Assembly: GCA_030435675.1 (NCBI GenBank)
Contig: CM059623.1
Location: 16,266,205-16,330,204, forward strand
DNA: 64,000 nucleotides
Direction: 5' to 3'
DNA from: Steinernema hermaphroditum
Lineage: Eukaryota > Nematoda > Chromadorea > Rhabditida > Steinernematidae
Of the stretch, positions 21,917 through 34,166 are shown piece after piece. Below the pieces are notes generated by a model. That model worked only from the letters and a program-made list of their open reading frames with translations, was not told the DNA's origin and made no database searches. A program made the translations under genes and the position numbers. The number at the start of each line of letters is the position of its first letter. The stretch's first letter is position 1.

Positions 21917-23293
21917 ATGACCCGGACTTGCAGCGACTTTGGCGCGCTCAGTGCTCGCCGCCGCCCATCTTCTCCAGCCATGCTCGTGGGGGGTCCGGCG
22001 TATCTGCGCCGTGAATCTGAATCCCGCGAGTATCCGCCGCACCACGAGAGCTTCGAGGAAAGTGACGACGATGAGAAGGTTGATGAAAAGTATGTCACCG
22101 GCCTCCGGAGAAAGAAACTCATCCTTCTGTTAGTGGTCCTTTGTGTTCTGGCCGTTCTATCCATCACTATCTTGGTGGTAATTTAAATATGCCTACTAAT
22201 GTCAATATCCATGCACTTAGTTAAACATCGTAATAATCAGAGCGCTGAGGATGAATCTCCGAGGAATGAAGGCGCTGGAGATCACGAAGATGCAAGTGAG
22301 AGATCCTCGAGCGCCCGAATATTATAAGGAGGAACCTGTGGTGCGGTTCATGGAGAAGGCCAACCTGGGTCATGTAATTCTGGAGTCTGGACGAGTGGAA
22401 GGGAAGGGCGACAAAAGCTTGAAAGTCGAAGGTTCACGGGTGAGTTACCGACATTGAAGAAGAACAGAAAAGTCCAATCGTGGCAAGATATTTCAAAGTT
22501 CTTCTAATGGGAGGAAGACATCTAACTTTCATATTGTGTCGTGGCTAAAATACACACAGATTTCCATCTAGGTCATCCTTGCTGGAAACGAAAACATCAC
22601 TCGAATGGTGCTCCAAGAAGGCAGTTGCCGTCTAGATGGAGCCGACACGTTTAGGGTCACTGACTTCACCGGAAGAACCCTCTTTGACGCCAAGAATCCC
22701 GCTGTCACTGTCGACCATCGGATTAAGACGATTGCCACCAACTACATAGTAACAAATAAGGTACGCCTCTAAGGTCCTCGTAAAATGAGTCAAAAACTTT
22801 TGGTTTTTGACACCAACGAGTCCGGACTCGATCGACCTCTGGTCATTAGCTTCCATATAACCTTAAAAATAGGACGCCTAAATATTTTGATCCTAATTTA
22901 GCACTTATTTAGATTCGATCACCAGTGAACGAGAACCTCCAGTTCACCGTAGATAACCTCATCCTTCGAGGCAACCAAGGCGTCAAGTCCGACTCCAAAA
23001 CGTTCAATGCGACGGCGGGGACGACGCTTTCGCTAAAAACATCGGTGCGTAAACAACCGGCTCCCCTCCCACAACAACCTCTCTGACTTTAGGGTGACGG
23101 TGCCATTCGGGTGAACGCGCGGAAGATGACGATGGGAACGAAGTTCCAGACGCTGCCGATCAGCGCTTCTCCCGCGCTGACCGCTTCGATCGACGCCTAT
23201 CGCCTCTGCGTGTGCATTAGCTCTCATCGTCCGAGACTGTTCACCGTACAGGGTAACAAACCCTGCCATGCGCCTCCTGGCATTTGTAGCTGA
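21917..23293 (+). CDS. sgcb-1: Beta-sarcoglycan, 5 exons
   Basis: Exons 21917-22177, 22221-22439, 22572-22760, 22913-23044 and 23093-23293 join in phase 0 and give 333 residues. It is a type II membrane protein: an acidic cytosolic N-terminus, RRKK, a membrane helix (LILLLVVLCVLAVLSITILV), then an extracellular beta-strand repeat domain. Signature parts are CRLDGADTFRVTDFTGRTLF, LRGNQGV and the C-terminal cysteine cluster beginning YRLCVC and ending PCHAPPGIC. LRGNQGV followed by KTFN fits beta-sarcoglycan better than gamma/delta. Sarcoglycans belong to the dystrophin complex of muscle. The start codon is less sure than the rest: the frame stays open upstream, and an acceptor (AAGCCAG) lies about 40 bp before it. 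Confidence 0.9.
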
Positions 23294-24103
23294 ATGTATC
23301 GATTTTTATGAAGTCTCATAGATAAATACACCATTACATATGCTTTACATATGCCCATATGCAGTGTAGCTACGATATAATGGGTCAGCTAAATACTCAA
23401 AATAATGGCAGTCGTGACTAGTAGATTAAAAATTCCAATGCGCGACGTGTCTTTGTGGTCGACGGGTAGTGCTCTGGAGCACCAGTCAGCTGGCTCGGGT
23501 TCGACCCCAACAGAGGCTCGAATATTATTCTTCTTTCTTTATTTTCAATGCAACTGTATATTATTATGCTTATCGGTTACCAATGTTGAATATATTCATT
23601 CGTAGTGCGACGTTGTTCAATAGACATCGTACTTTTGTATTAACTTCTACCTAGAGATGCGGACTCAATGAAATTTCGCAATCGGAGCCTCTGGCTCTGC
23701 TCAATACGCATCTCCGCTTTAGCCATTTTATTTCAGTTCCTGGTTGCAGTGCTGAACCCTTTTATGTCGTATTGGAAGGCCTATTGTGTTTTTTCGGAGT
23801 CAAAAGTACATATTATTATGTACTGTAGGGTGGAAAGGAGAAGGCAAGCACTAACAGAGAACGTTCGGACACAAAAAGTTTTTTAACAAACGTTCTAAAT
23901 GAAAACGATAACAACATCTCTTTGCGTGTATCGCTGAATGTATCGATTCTTTTTTTGTTGTACGTAAAGCGGCGATAAACCATCGATAAGAACCGTTCAA
24001 GTAGCCTTTACAATCGCCGCCGTTTTGGCGGGCGGGGAAAGCTGGCGCGTCCGATTGTGGCGCGCGGGCACTTGTCACATCTGCCCGATTGGGAAAGGCG
24101 ACG
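23294..24103. other. Intergenic stretch with a tRNA-like relic
   Basis: Lies between beta-sarcoglycan and the SLC46-like gene. It includes the tRNA-like segment at 23457-23520. No coding exon is seen. Confidence 0.5.
23457..23520 (+). other. tRNA-derived relic or short interspersed element fragment, uncertain
   Basis: The segment contains GGTTCGACCCC, which fits an RNA polymerase III B-box and T-loop. Before it are two small hairpins, TGCTC-TG-GAGCA and CCAG-TCAG-CTGG. The T-stem pairs for only two bases and I cannot form an acceptor stem, so it is not a functional tRNA. It may be a decayed tRNA or SINE head. Confidence 0.25.
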
Positions 24104-26821
24104 ATGAGTGACTCTGAGATCACGGTAAGCCTAAAATTTCCGATTATCTAGGTATCTTTTAATGTTGACCCAGGCTGACGCATCCAGCCGTCTTCGACGG
24201 GGTTCCGTTGTGGCACCTTTGGACGCCAATGGCCCACCGAAGCGTCAAAGAAGGGAGCTCCCCAAATGGCGACTTTGGCTGAAAGAGATCAACGTGGAGC
24301 CGGCGATCTTCCTGTTCGCCATAACGCTTGGAACGATGCAGTCGAATGGTCCGCTCTTTGTTTATTGGGCGCGGTGCAATCAGTTGTTCGATGAAAGCGG
24401 GGTATGTCTGTTTCTTCATTCGGACCCAAATCCATAGGCACACTACATATATCATGTATGCACCTACGAGGTCGAAAAGTTATGGTCGTCGTAAAATCAA
24501 GGCGTCATGCCACGGAAAGTGCGATTACAGGAAATGCCGCACTCTGCTTTTGCAATTGCACAGAATTTCAGCTTTAGCGCCTGTACATGATTACAGATGA
24601 TATATTGAAGTAAGCTAGGCAGGACATTTTTCCATGCACCTTGAGAATGGCATGGCGGAAACACTCAATTTCAATTCATAGCTTATTGTTTGGCTCATGT
24701 TTCTTGATCCAGTCAGTGGCTAGAGAGACATTTTCAACTTATCTTCTATTTACTTTGCCACTTCACAATCCATCTAAAAAATCTAAGAAATTTCTTTTCC
24801 AAGTGCTAGTTTTAGCAATACGTTTACAAAGGAAACTTCACTACTGACGTCTTTTATTCACCACAAAACCTCTTTTACATAATACACAAGGATACTCTTA
24901 TCTATCAGTGCACACTCTTCTTATCGCGACTGTAGTTCACTGTCCACCGTTCGTAACACGGCTCGCAATCTTTGCTCTAAAGAGCCATAAAACGCAATAG
25001 GACAAATGCCCTTAACTTGGAAAAGCGTAGCAGCGGTAATTCCGGCTAACTGATGAGTTTCTCTTTGAAATCCCCTAATCTGCTAATGCATAAACTCACC
25101 CTTTCCAGCTCCCTTCTCCGTCAGTTCACGAAGTTTGCGCACATCTAGGAGACAAAAATTACACAGATTATCAGAATACCGTAGAGAAGGACATAACAAC
25201 GACCAAGATCTTTCTTCAAATCGCGAATGGCATTCCGACTCTCGTCTTCGCTCCTCTCATCGGAACGTGGTCCGATAGATATGGAGGTGAGCAATATCTT
25301 CTATGTTTGCCTTTCACAATGGTATTTAGGCCGAAAAATTCCTCATTTGATTAGCTTAGTTTCGTTGGCTACATATGCAACTATCTATATGGTCGCCTCA
25401 CTGACCATCAACTCCGTCAACATCTATGCGCTTTTGTTTACGGCCGAAACCCTGGAAGGAGTACTCGGTGGCTATCCGATCCTCTTTTCTTCAGCCCTCT
25501 CTATGCTGGCCGATGAGGCTAGGAGGAACGACGACATGAAAGGATCGTCCATTTCGCTGAAGATTTGTGTTTCCAGTGCCCTTCAATTCATTGGTCAGCT
25601 TCTTGGCACATTCATTACTTCTCTGTGCTCTGCTTCTACTGACCAACTCGCCGCCGGTCACTCATCCGGATATACTATTGCTTTTGGTTGCGCCGCCGGA
25701 ATTTGCTGGTTCACTCTGCTGTACTCGGCGGTGATGGTTAAGGAAACGCACACTTTGGACCGCAGGAGAATCGACGAAGAAGAGTCGACTCCGAGAGGAG
25801 CGCTGGTTTCACTCAAGAAGCTGAAAGATTTCCTAGTTGGACTCGTGGCCATTTTGGTCAAGAAGCGTGAAGGATGGGCAAGATTCGCTTTGAATATCAC
25901 AATTATCTTCAATGTTATTGAGTTTCTGGCCATGGGTAAGTGAATAATGTGTGCAAAGAGAGCTACTCTGCTATATGGATCGCATAATAGGCTCATAATA
26001 GGTTGACTCATTTCTTATCTCCAGCGGTAGATCGGAGTCGTCCCTTTCATATGTACCCTGCTCCAAATTCTCTTCTTTGGTGGGCTAAAGGTGGTGGCAA
26101 ATCGCAAAAACTGCATTCAATTGGGAAAATCCGATTGAACTTCAATAACTTGATTCATCTTCTTTGTTCAGATAACAGTCTACTTCTCCTTCTTGTCAAG
26201 AAGAGCCCGTTCGAATGGAGCGACACCCTCTTCTCCCACTACCAACTCCTCAAAACCTGCTCTATCTCCTTAGGAATGCTCCTCGCGCCGATCTTCTTAT
26301 CCCGAGCGCACTTCCTCCTTGGAAAAGACTCCATCCTTATTATGATGGGCGCCACGTCAACGGCTACCTCCTTTGCTATAGACGCCTTCAGCAAACGCAC
26401 TGAATACCTTTTCATCAGTAGGAGTTGAATATCTTTTGTCCTCTACTGGGCCATTTTCAGCTGGTGGCTTAGCCTTCTTCACCGGAGGCTTAACACCCGG
26501 ATTCCGATCGTTCCTTCCGAAGCTTGTAGAGAAGAACGAGACGGCGCGCCTCTACGCCCTTTTCAGCATCGTCATGACGATCTGGCCGATCATCGCCACC
26601 ACTGTCCTCAACTCCATTTATAACGCTTCGCTCAGTTCGTGGCCCGGAATGGCGTTCATGGTCGCGTCGGCGTACGACTTCTTCGTCCTCTTTGGACAAC
26701 TGTAAGTGTCTAAAACCAGGATAGGATCTTGCATATGTCCTTTTGCAGAGGCCTTCACCTCCTCATGTATCCTGCGTGGAAAAGGGAGCGACAGCAGGAG
26801 CACCATCTCCAGCAGGAATAA
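24104..26821 (+). CDS. Major facilitator transporter, SLC46-like, 7 exons
   Basis: Best model: exons 24104-24124, 24174-24401, 25175-25286, 25330-25935, 26172-26417, 26461-26701 and 26749-26821, 508 residues, all phases consistent. The start of exon 3 at 25175 (acceptor ATTATCAG) is chosen because it alone restores the frame; a nicer-looking acceptor at 25148 does not. The protein has about 12 membrane segments. It carries the MFS loop signature LIGTWSDRYGGRK after TM2 and a long charged central loop (residues near KETHTLDRRRIDEEE). The order and the LGGYPILFSSALSMLAD block resemble SLC46, whose members include the proton-coupled folate transporter. Substrate is unknown. The 773-bp intron 2 may hide a small exon. 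Confidence 0.82.
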
Positions 26822-29071
26822 GTGATAATATGTTAATTAAATGCTATGCTCAATGGAAGCAATGTGCAATAAATTATGCGAACACCTAAGTGTGCAAGAA
26901 CCTAAATTTATGCGTAAATAAGTATGGTAATTTCTGCAAAAGTAGTGTTGGTGCCATCGGAGATTGTTAGTCGCTTTCCGGATCATCCTTCACCCGAGAT
27001 TTCTTTCTTATTATCCTTCTCGTGCTTACTTACTTACCCCAATTATTTCTACTTGAACTTGAGCCATGTGTCTAAGAAAATTTACTATTTCCACTTCCTC
27101 GTTAAGCCGGTTTTCCAACGAACCTAGCCATGCCTCGGGAAATGTAAATCTGCCTTTGAAAAAAGGCCACAAAAATGAAATGAAATTGAGGGGGGAATGT
27201 TGAATATATCTACAAAAGCTAAAAACAAAATAATCGTAAAAGACAGCACTAAGGGCGCTACCGTAACCGAAAACGTCCTTAAATATTACGGTCGAGGAGG
27301 AGCGCTTTTCTCATACGATCCATATTGATTTTTAACCTATCGCCCTCTCGCCGGAAGTGTTGTTGTTTTTAACTGTCTCCGCCATCTCCGTCGTTAAACC
27401 ACCACTGATTAATAATTATTTTATAACTGCGTCACTAATATTACAGCACGCGTCGATCTATTGACACATTGGCAAGGCCATTTGGTTACTGTATTTGGGT
27501 AAAGATGGCGGTGTTTTGAATAAGGACAGGAAAGGCATAGATCAAAGGGTAGACTATCCCCCATGTGCCTGCAAAGAAGTCTAAGCCCAGCCTAACAACG
27601 CTCGTGAAATCAGCTATGGCACGATGAGGCACAAATCCACGAAAATCGATCGAGTAACCACAGGTGGCCGTCCACTGTTACGCAATACAGGTCACCGAAA
27701 ACGCCATCACGCACTTTCACATGCCCATCGCTCACTGCACTTCTCTTCCGAACTCTTTTTCTGATGTGTTTGTTATTTTGTACTCATGATTGTCTATTGT
27801 ATTACCTCTAATTGGAGGCGATCGTAAATTAAACGGGTGTGACGGGCGGCCGGAAACGAGCGCCTCGCGACAACAGTTAATTGCAAAGAGTGTGCGGTGA
27901 CGCGGTGATTGATAAGTTCCCCTTCGACGGATGCGCGACTTCGCCGCACGCGACCCTTTTGTGATTCTGAGGGGAGAGGAACGCGTGTTCTTCCTCCGAA
28001 GCCACGGTGAAGCTTCGTTCTTTGATGCTCTCATTGTAATAGTGCACTTTGCTGACAACCAGAGTCCGTTTCCGATGTTCTTTTTTATTGATTTTTCTAA
28101 GTTAAGTTGTTTTTTAATATACAGTTATCTTCTTCTGGGGTACCTTGTGCGAGCAGGTTGTTTAACAAAAGTCGACTGTTGGTCTTTTATGTGGTGCGGT
28201 GTCTTCGGCTACTGTTCAAGAACTGTGAACATGTAGGTGCCCCAAAGTGCGAAAAGTCGCACCCGGTGAAACTAGGTCAAAAGGACATGGTTTTTCCAAA
28301 ACCGCAATTTGTCCGCTTGAGGTGGCAGCATGGATCGAATGTCTTTTAGTGCCGGCGGAAAGGTGGATTTCATAGGCAACTCCTCTAGGTCAAAGATTCT
28401 TTTAAACCGCCAAATTTTAGGGGAGATATCGCTCTGATGGAGCATCAATGCTCAAATGCAAGGGAATAGATCACATAGCAAAGTTTTGGGGGAGCCATCC
28501 TTTACCTTCCGATTCGGTAGATCCCAAACAGGGTTATGCAGTTTCGAATCTCGAGATTACACAGCCCTGATTTCCGAAAATGAAACATCTCCGTGATCTG
28601 TAATCTGGTATGTTATGCTGCTTATATTTTATTAGCTCTTGTAATCTTATTATTCCCATGAATATATCCTACAGTATGACAAAGGCTCTTCCGATTTGAA
28701 GCGGGCAGTAACCTAGGATCTGAGTAAACCTTGACGGGGCTTAGTTCTCGTTTTTGCAAACCAAAACGCCCGTAAGGGAGCTAACAAATAAGCAATAAAT
28801 TGCGAAATTGCGAAGATCGCGAAATACTGAGCCGAGCCGGGCGGGTGGGCGAGCGAGCGGAGCAACTCCGGCTCGGATTCCGAATTTTCATCGAATCTCT
28901 GCTATAGTCTTCTGTATCTTCTAGCGTCCGTGCGCGATTGTTGTTGTTCTTTTTGAGTTTTTTGGTTGAGTCATCATTTATTTGTCTGTTTACGCTTTCA
29001 TCGCCGTCACGAACAGCACTGTTTTCCACTAGCCTCTTCCACTTCCAAATACAGTTGCGAATCGATTCCAG
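26822..29071. other. Long intergenic region upstream of the TRPM gene
   Basis: 2.2 kb without a supported exon. An AATAAA at about 26869 follows the transporter. A GC-rich inverted repeat is at 28832-28876. Exon-like AGs just before 29072 could be the trans-splice site of the TRPM gene, or the end of an unseen 5' intron. Confidence 0.45.
28832..28876. repeat. GC-rich 9-bp inverted repeat
   Basis: CCGAGCCGG at 28832-28840 and CCGGCTCGG at 28868-28876 are exact reverse complements around a purine-rich loop (GCGGGTGGGCGAGCGAGCGG). It lies about 200 bp upstream of the TRPM gene and could be a hairpin or G-rich promoter element. Confidence 0.45.
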
Positions 29072-32000
29072 ATGCTTGAAGCGTCGGCGTCGTCCGACGT
29101 CTCCGGTCGCAAACGCTCGAAGTCGTCATCCGTCTACACGGATACAGTAACCGTGCAGATTGGCCCGGGCGTTCAGCTCTGTCCCGCCATATTCGTTCCC
29201 TCGCAGAAGCGTATTCCTCAAGCAGTGAAATATATCTACAGCCGACTGGCCGCGTCGTCCTGTGAGATCGACCAGGGTGTTCCCGATCTGGTGCTGTCAC
29301 TGGTTTCCAGTGGGAATGCTTTCAGCCAATCGGTAAACTCTCTTTATCTGGTGATTGTTACTATATTTTATCGATATTTCAGTTTCGAAAACGTTTGGAG
29401 AAGAGTCTTAATCGTTTAATTGGACAGTGTGCTGTGTGGATCGTCAGTTCCGGTGAGAAATCCGATCCTCTCGCGTTGATTGCTTCAAACGCGCAACAAA
29501 CGATTTTAAACGAGGTGAACCCTCTTTTAATTGTTGTTATTTCTACTGATAAATTTAGAAAGATTGCGAAGAAGAAACTCTTTCGATTATTATCAACTCT
29601 TCAAGCACAGTATGCTGCAACCCGGGACAACCGTCGACATCGGTCGTTGATTCCCGATTCAACACACTCTTTATGCTGCTCAATGAGGAGGGGTACGATC
29701 GTGTGGGAATGGCGCGATTCAAGGCCTATTCAACAGTGAAACTGGCAAATCCACCACCAGGTCAGTGTCACGCGAAATGGAGTTAGATAAGGTCCTTCAT
29801 ACAGACTTATATCCTTTTACGAAACAAAGAATGAGTAATACTTGTTTGATTTCAGCTCTTCTGATCGGTGTCCGCGAAGAACGCTCACATCCAACAAGCG
29901 GCGGTCCAACCCCATCTGGACTATCCATGTCGCAGCAGGCCATAATTCTACCATCTTCTCCAAGTTCCGACAAACACCCGGTACCAGTGGCACTTTTCGC
30001 CGGGGCGGACCTCTCCTCGTTGATCGAATTTCTGGAGCTGGTGAAATGTTCCATTCCGGTGCTGGTCATTCAGGAGAGTTCGAAGTTATGTACGATTCTA
30101 CGCTCCAGCTGGCTCCATTATCACAAAGGCGGAGCGGCGTTCGATCATCTGGTCCATCGACGATGGCTTCTTGCGGAGCTGGGCCACATGGGTGAGGCAC
30201 AGAAGGCAGCTGATGCGATCTGCGAAATTCTTGCGGTGGCTTCTGGTGACAATCCGCTCATTGGGTTCATCTCCGTCGACCAGGTGGAAAGCAATCGCCT
30301 TGTCGACTCACTTTTGGAGTTAGCGATGAACTCTGCCGGAGATGTGGACCGATTGCGTCAGGTGGTACGCGTTGCAGCCAAGTTGAATGTGACTTCGGTG
30401 GTAGCGAAGACTGACCTCGATGGACTTCTTGACCATTCAGTATGCCCTAATGCGCTGCATTCCAATAAACTAGTCTTTTCAGAGCGTGAACGCCGTCTGG
30501 TCGGATGCCATGAGAGACGATAATCGCCTGCAAATTCTGAGCGTTCTCCTCGACCAACAAGTGCAGCTGAGCATCACTCCAGATATGCTGATGAATCTCC
30601 TTGCGGAAACTCACGACCAGTTCTTCTTCAACACGATCATCCTTGGCCAGTGTCTTCGCTACTCTCACTCGCTCAATAACGTGTCCGAGCGATTCATTGC
30701 CGATGTCAACAAGCTTATGGAAAAACTATCCGAAGGCATGACTGCAGGGAGTTGCACGTTCTTTCCGATGACTCCCTACGCGGCACAAGATCGCAATCAG
30801 TCCATCCAGATTCTCTGCATTTGGGCATTAATGCTCCATCGAACCGAGTTGGCGAAGTGCCTTGCCGCGTACCTGAACGAACCTATCCCGATGGCATTAG
30901 TGCTTGCTCGAGTTGCTAAATCGCTTGCTCATATGGTTAGTGCTAAAAGCATTCAATCTCCCTAATTTTTAACTTTCAGTCGCACGATTGGGTCTTCTAC
31001 GAAGAATCACTTAACCAACTCAGTGAACACTTTAGCAACTTTGCCGTCAGAATGCTGGACAAGACACATAAAGAGTCAACCGATCGCTCCTACCAGCTGC
31101 TCTGTCGCTCGATCCCGGGATTCGGCAATGTCACCATGTCACAACTGGCTTTTCTGTCCAACAACAAAGCCTTCATTTCCCACGAGTGCTGCCAGCGCTG
31201 GCTTCTTCGCCTTCTCTATGGCAATATTCATGTGCGTTCAACGCCCGGCAGCTCTCTATCGATAATTCCGAAGTGGGCAAAGATTCTACTGTCGGCGTTG
31301 CTTGTCTTCCCCACGAGAATCTGGATCTTCTCTCGTTCCAACACAACGCTTCCCGGAGTACCCCCTAGAAGGCCTATTAGCCCAACTGTAGCTTTGTTGG
31401 AAAGTGGACGTCAGGCGAAGCGGCTGAGAGCTGTTAGCATGGTTAGGTAAGGAAAACAGCTTCTGCTGAAAGTATATATTATGTTTAGTCTCCATTCCGG
31501 GAAGAGCGACACTAGAGAAGAAACTAAACTTCTTACTGTCGGTGCTGGAACCCGCGAAGAAGATAGCCCTCCATCGGTGGTTATCGCCGGTGGGAATGGT
31601 AATGGCTCTCAGCATGGAGTTCATCATGAGCACATGGATTCTGGAAAGAAAAGGAAACGAAAAAAGTCGAAAAGCACACAAATCTCGAGGTGTTCGGCGC
31701 CTCCACCTCTCAAAGAGTTCTACAGCACACCAATCGTGAAATATTGGATTTCTCTTGTTTTCCGCCTTACATACCTGTTTTTCTTTGCTTATTCGGTAAC
31801 ATTCAATGATTCTGGACGAAGGGGAGTCTTTTTTGTTTAGATTACGATACCTGGATGCGGCAACTTATACATCGACTTAGGCGTATGGATCTGGACATTT
31901 ATCTGGTGGTCCGAATCCATGTGGGTATTTGCGCAAAGAAAGAAGCGAATGCCTTTTGAACACGTAAGTACCAGATGTCATACTGCTCTGTGGACATAAA

Positions 32001-34024
32001 TCATGATTTCAGGGAAGTTGGTATATCTTCGATAACGTCATGGTGTTTCTGCAATTGATTTTGTTCTTCGTGTTTCGACTCGGCGAACACAACATTCCAG
32101 ATGGAATTCCTGTATATCTGAGCCAGTATTTTCGTCGACTGATTCAGTTACTTTAGATAGCTGAGTTTGCATACGGATCTCGGATTGTGTCCTCGTTCTT
32201 CCTGTTGTATCAGTGCTATGCAACCCTTTTCTACTACATTCCACTCTCCGACACTTTAGGCCCATTCTTGGTTCGGGTGAAGTTAATGCTGCTGAGGGAT
32301 TTTCTGAACTTCTTCGTTTTCGTGGCTCTTGTTATAGTTAGGTAGGTCAGGTATTGCTTACGACAAATTACCTTCATTAATTTGCAGCAATGCCATAGCC
32401 GTCTCTGCCATTGTGTATCCGGATCGCGAAGGACCCCTTAAACTGCTGCCGAAAGCAATCTCTTGGGCGTGGTTGATGCTCTTCACCACCGACCTGTCGC
32501 CGATCCGTGAATCTGACCACTGCCGGAACTCACTGCTAGCTGCAAATCGAGCAGATACATGTTCACGGGTTGGAGGAATCGCCGATGCTGAATGCCCAAC
32601 GCAGTCATGGGCTGGGTACACCGTTGTCATCGAGTACCTTATCGTTCTCAAGCTCATCTGCTATCCCATTCTGTTCGCGTTATTTGCGAAAACGGCGAAA
32701 TCCGTTGACGACGAAGCAAAGAGCATCTATCGCTATCAACTTTATTCACTAGTGGCTGATTTCTCGCAGCGTCCCTTCTTGCCGCCACCGCTTACGCCAA
32801 TCTTCTTCATTGGAGCAGGGTGTTGCCGCGCGCTGTTCAAGTGCATGAGGATGGGTACTGACCATCCTGATGTGAAGCCGTCGATCCCAATGATTGGTCT
32901 TCTCCCAGGATCTACCTTGGATCTGATGGATAGAAAGTCCTCTACTGTATACCGTAATCCGACTGTAAGTTTTTCGTTTCTACTATTCTTTATTCGTCTA
33001 TCCATATTGGCTACACATAGAAGAATCGGTTCTTACAGATGCCGGCACTTGATGATGACCCTAACGCCGAATATTGCAAGAGAATGGCTGTGGATATGTG
33101 GAGGACTGAAGCTGTGTCAAGTTCCGGTGACGCGGATTGTGCGGTCACGCGGCAAGTGCGTCAGTTGAGCGAACAGTTGGACCTCCTCCGAATGTCTGCC
33201 TCATTCACATCCGACCGGCTTGCGCACGAAACTGATCCTGTGTACATTTCTTACGCCGACTCGTCACATGCCAAGAAGATCGTTGTATGCCACACGGATC
33301 GTCCCTGGTCGATCCTATCGCCGCGCTACAATCCTCCCATTTATAACAAACCGGCGGAAGATTTTCCGGAAGAGCAGCGACGCTTCGTTGATCCCGTCGA
33401 CGGCGAAGGTCATTTGGAGATGCTCCGTCAATGTCGCCAAAAGCAAATTTCGGAACTTGTGGCTGGTGAGAAGAGCGAAGTGCTTCGGCTAGGAAATGGC
33501 GGTCTCCCACTCAATCCGAACGGCCGAACAGGTATCGCTGGCAGAGGCGTGCACTGGAGATTCGGCACAAATCAGAAGCTTTGCTACATTGTAATCATAC
33601 GAGGCGAAGTCTTGGTAACATCGAAGGGGGCTCTCCCTACAGTATGGCGTGTAGACCATGCGAAGCGCCTCGACGAGCACTTTGCAACGGTTCTCAGGGC
33701 TGTCAACATCAATGAGAGCGAAGCACAGGTTGGTTCTAATGAATTTCTGCAGGTCATGTAGTAATTTAGGTGCTTTCCACCCATGCGCACCTCCCAGTCG
33801 CTCAAAGGGAAAACAATATTGCACACGTTTCGACACGGGCACACGAGGAACGGATCGACACGGACAACGCGTGGACGGAGGTCGATGTATGGGCTATTCG
33901 CCTAGGTGGGGCGACGGTGGTCGCACCTTCTAGGGAGTACAGTTGGGTGCCGAAGGCAGCATTGACACTTGAAGCCCCTTTCAGGGAATTTGTCACCGAT
34001 TCGTTTACCATGCTGCCATGTTGA
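29072..34024 (+). CDS. ced-11: TRPM-type cation channel with C-terminal NUDT9-homology domain, 13 exons
   Basis: Exons 29072-29332, 29383-29514, 29559-29760, 29856-30439, 30483-30935, 30980-31446, 31489-31795, 31841-31963, 32013-32111, 32157-32341, 32388-32964, 33039-33728 and 33770-34024; all phases agree, 1444 residues. Order: the TRPM N-terminal SLOG-like region ([27 protein letters not shown]), helical repeats to about 680, and [11 protein letters not shown] at S1. S2-S6 are next, then the TRP box ([19 protein letters not shown]). A NUDT9-homology domain fills residues ~1205-1444 ([15 protein letters not shown] at 1286-1300; TDNAWTE). Mammalian TRPM2 uses this domain to sense ADP-ribose. 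The pore loop reads FTTDLSPIR, unlike other TRPMs, and the Nudix box is degenerate. The nearest worm relative by memory is CED-11, so the symbol is tentative. Exon 12 could instead start at 33021 in frame. Confidence 0.9.
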
Positions 34025-34166
34025 TCTCTAGTTCGTTTGGAGTAAAAATGTTAGCTGTTGGGTAGCGTTGTCGTCTATACATCCCAGCGCATATGCGATT
34101 TGCCAGATGAGTTAGTATCGTTCTTCGAACAACAGAAACAACAACAATAACAAGGACATAACACAT

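Noticed and set aside
27900..28350. Frames of 80-100 codons upstream of the TRPM gene
   Set aside because: No conserved motif and no in-phase link to the TRPM first exon.
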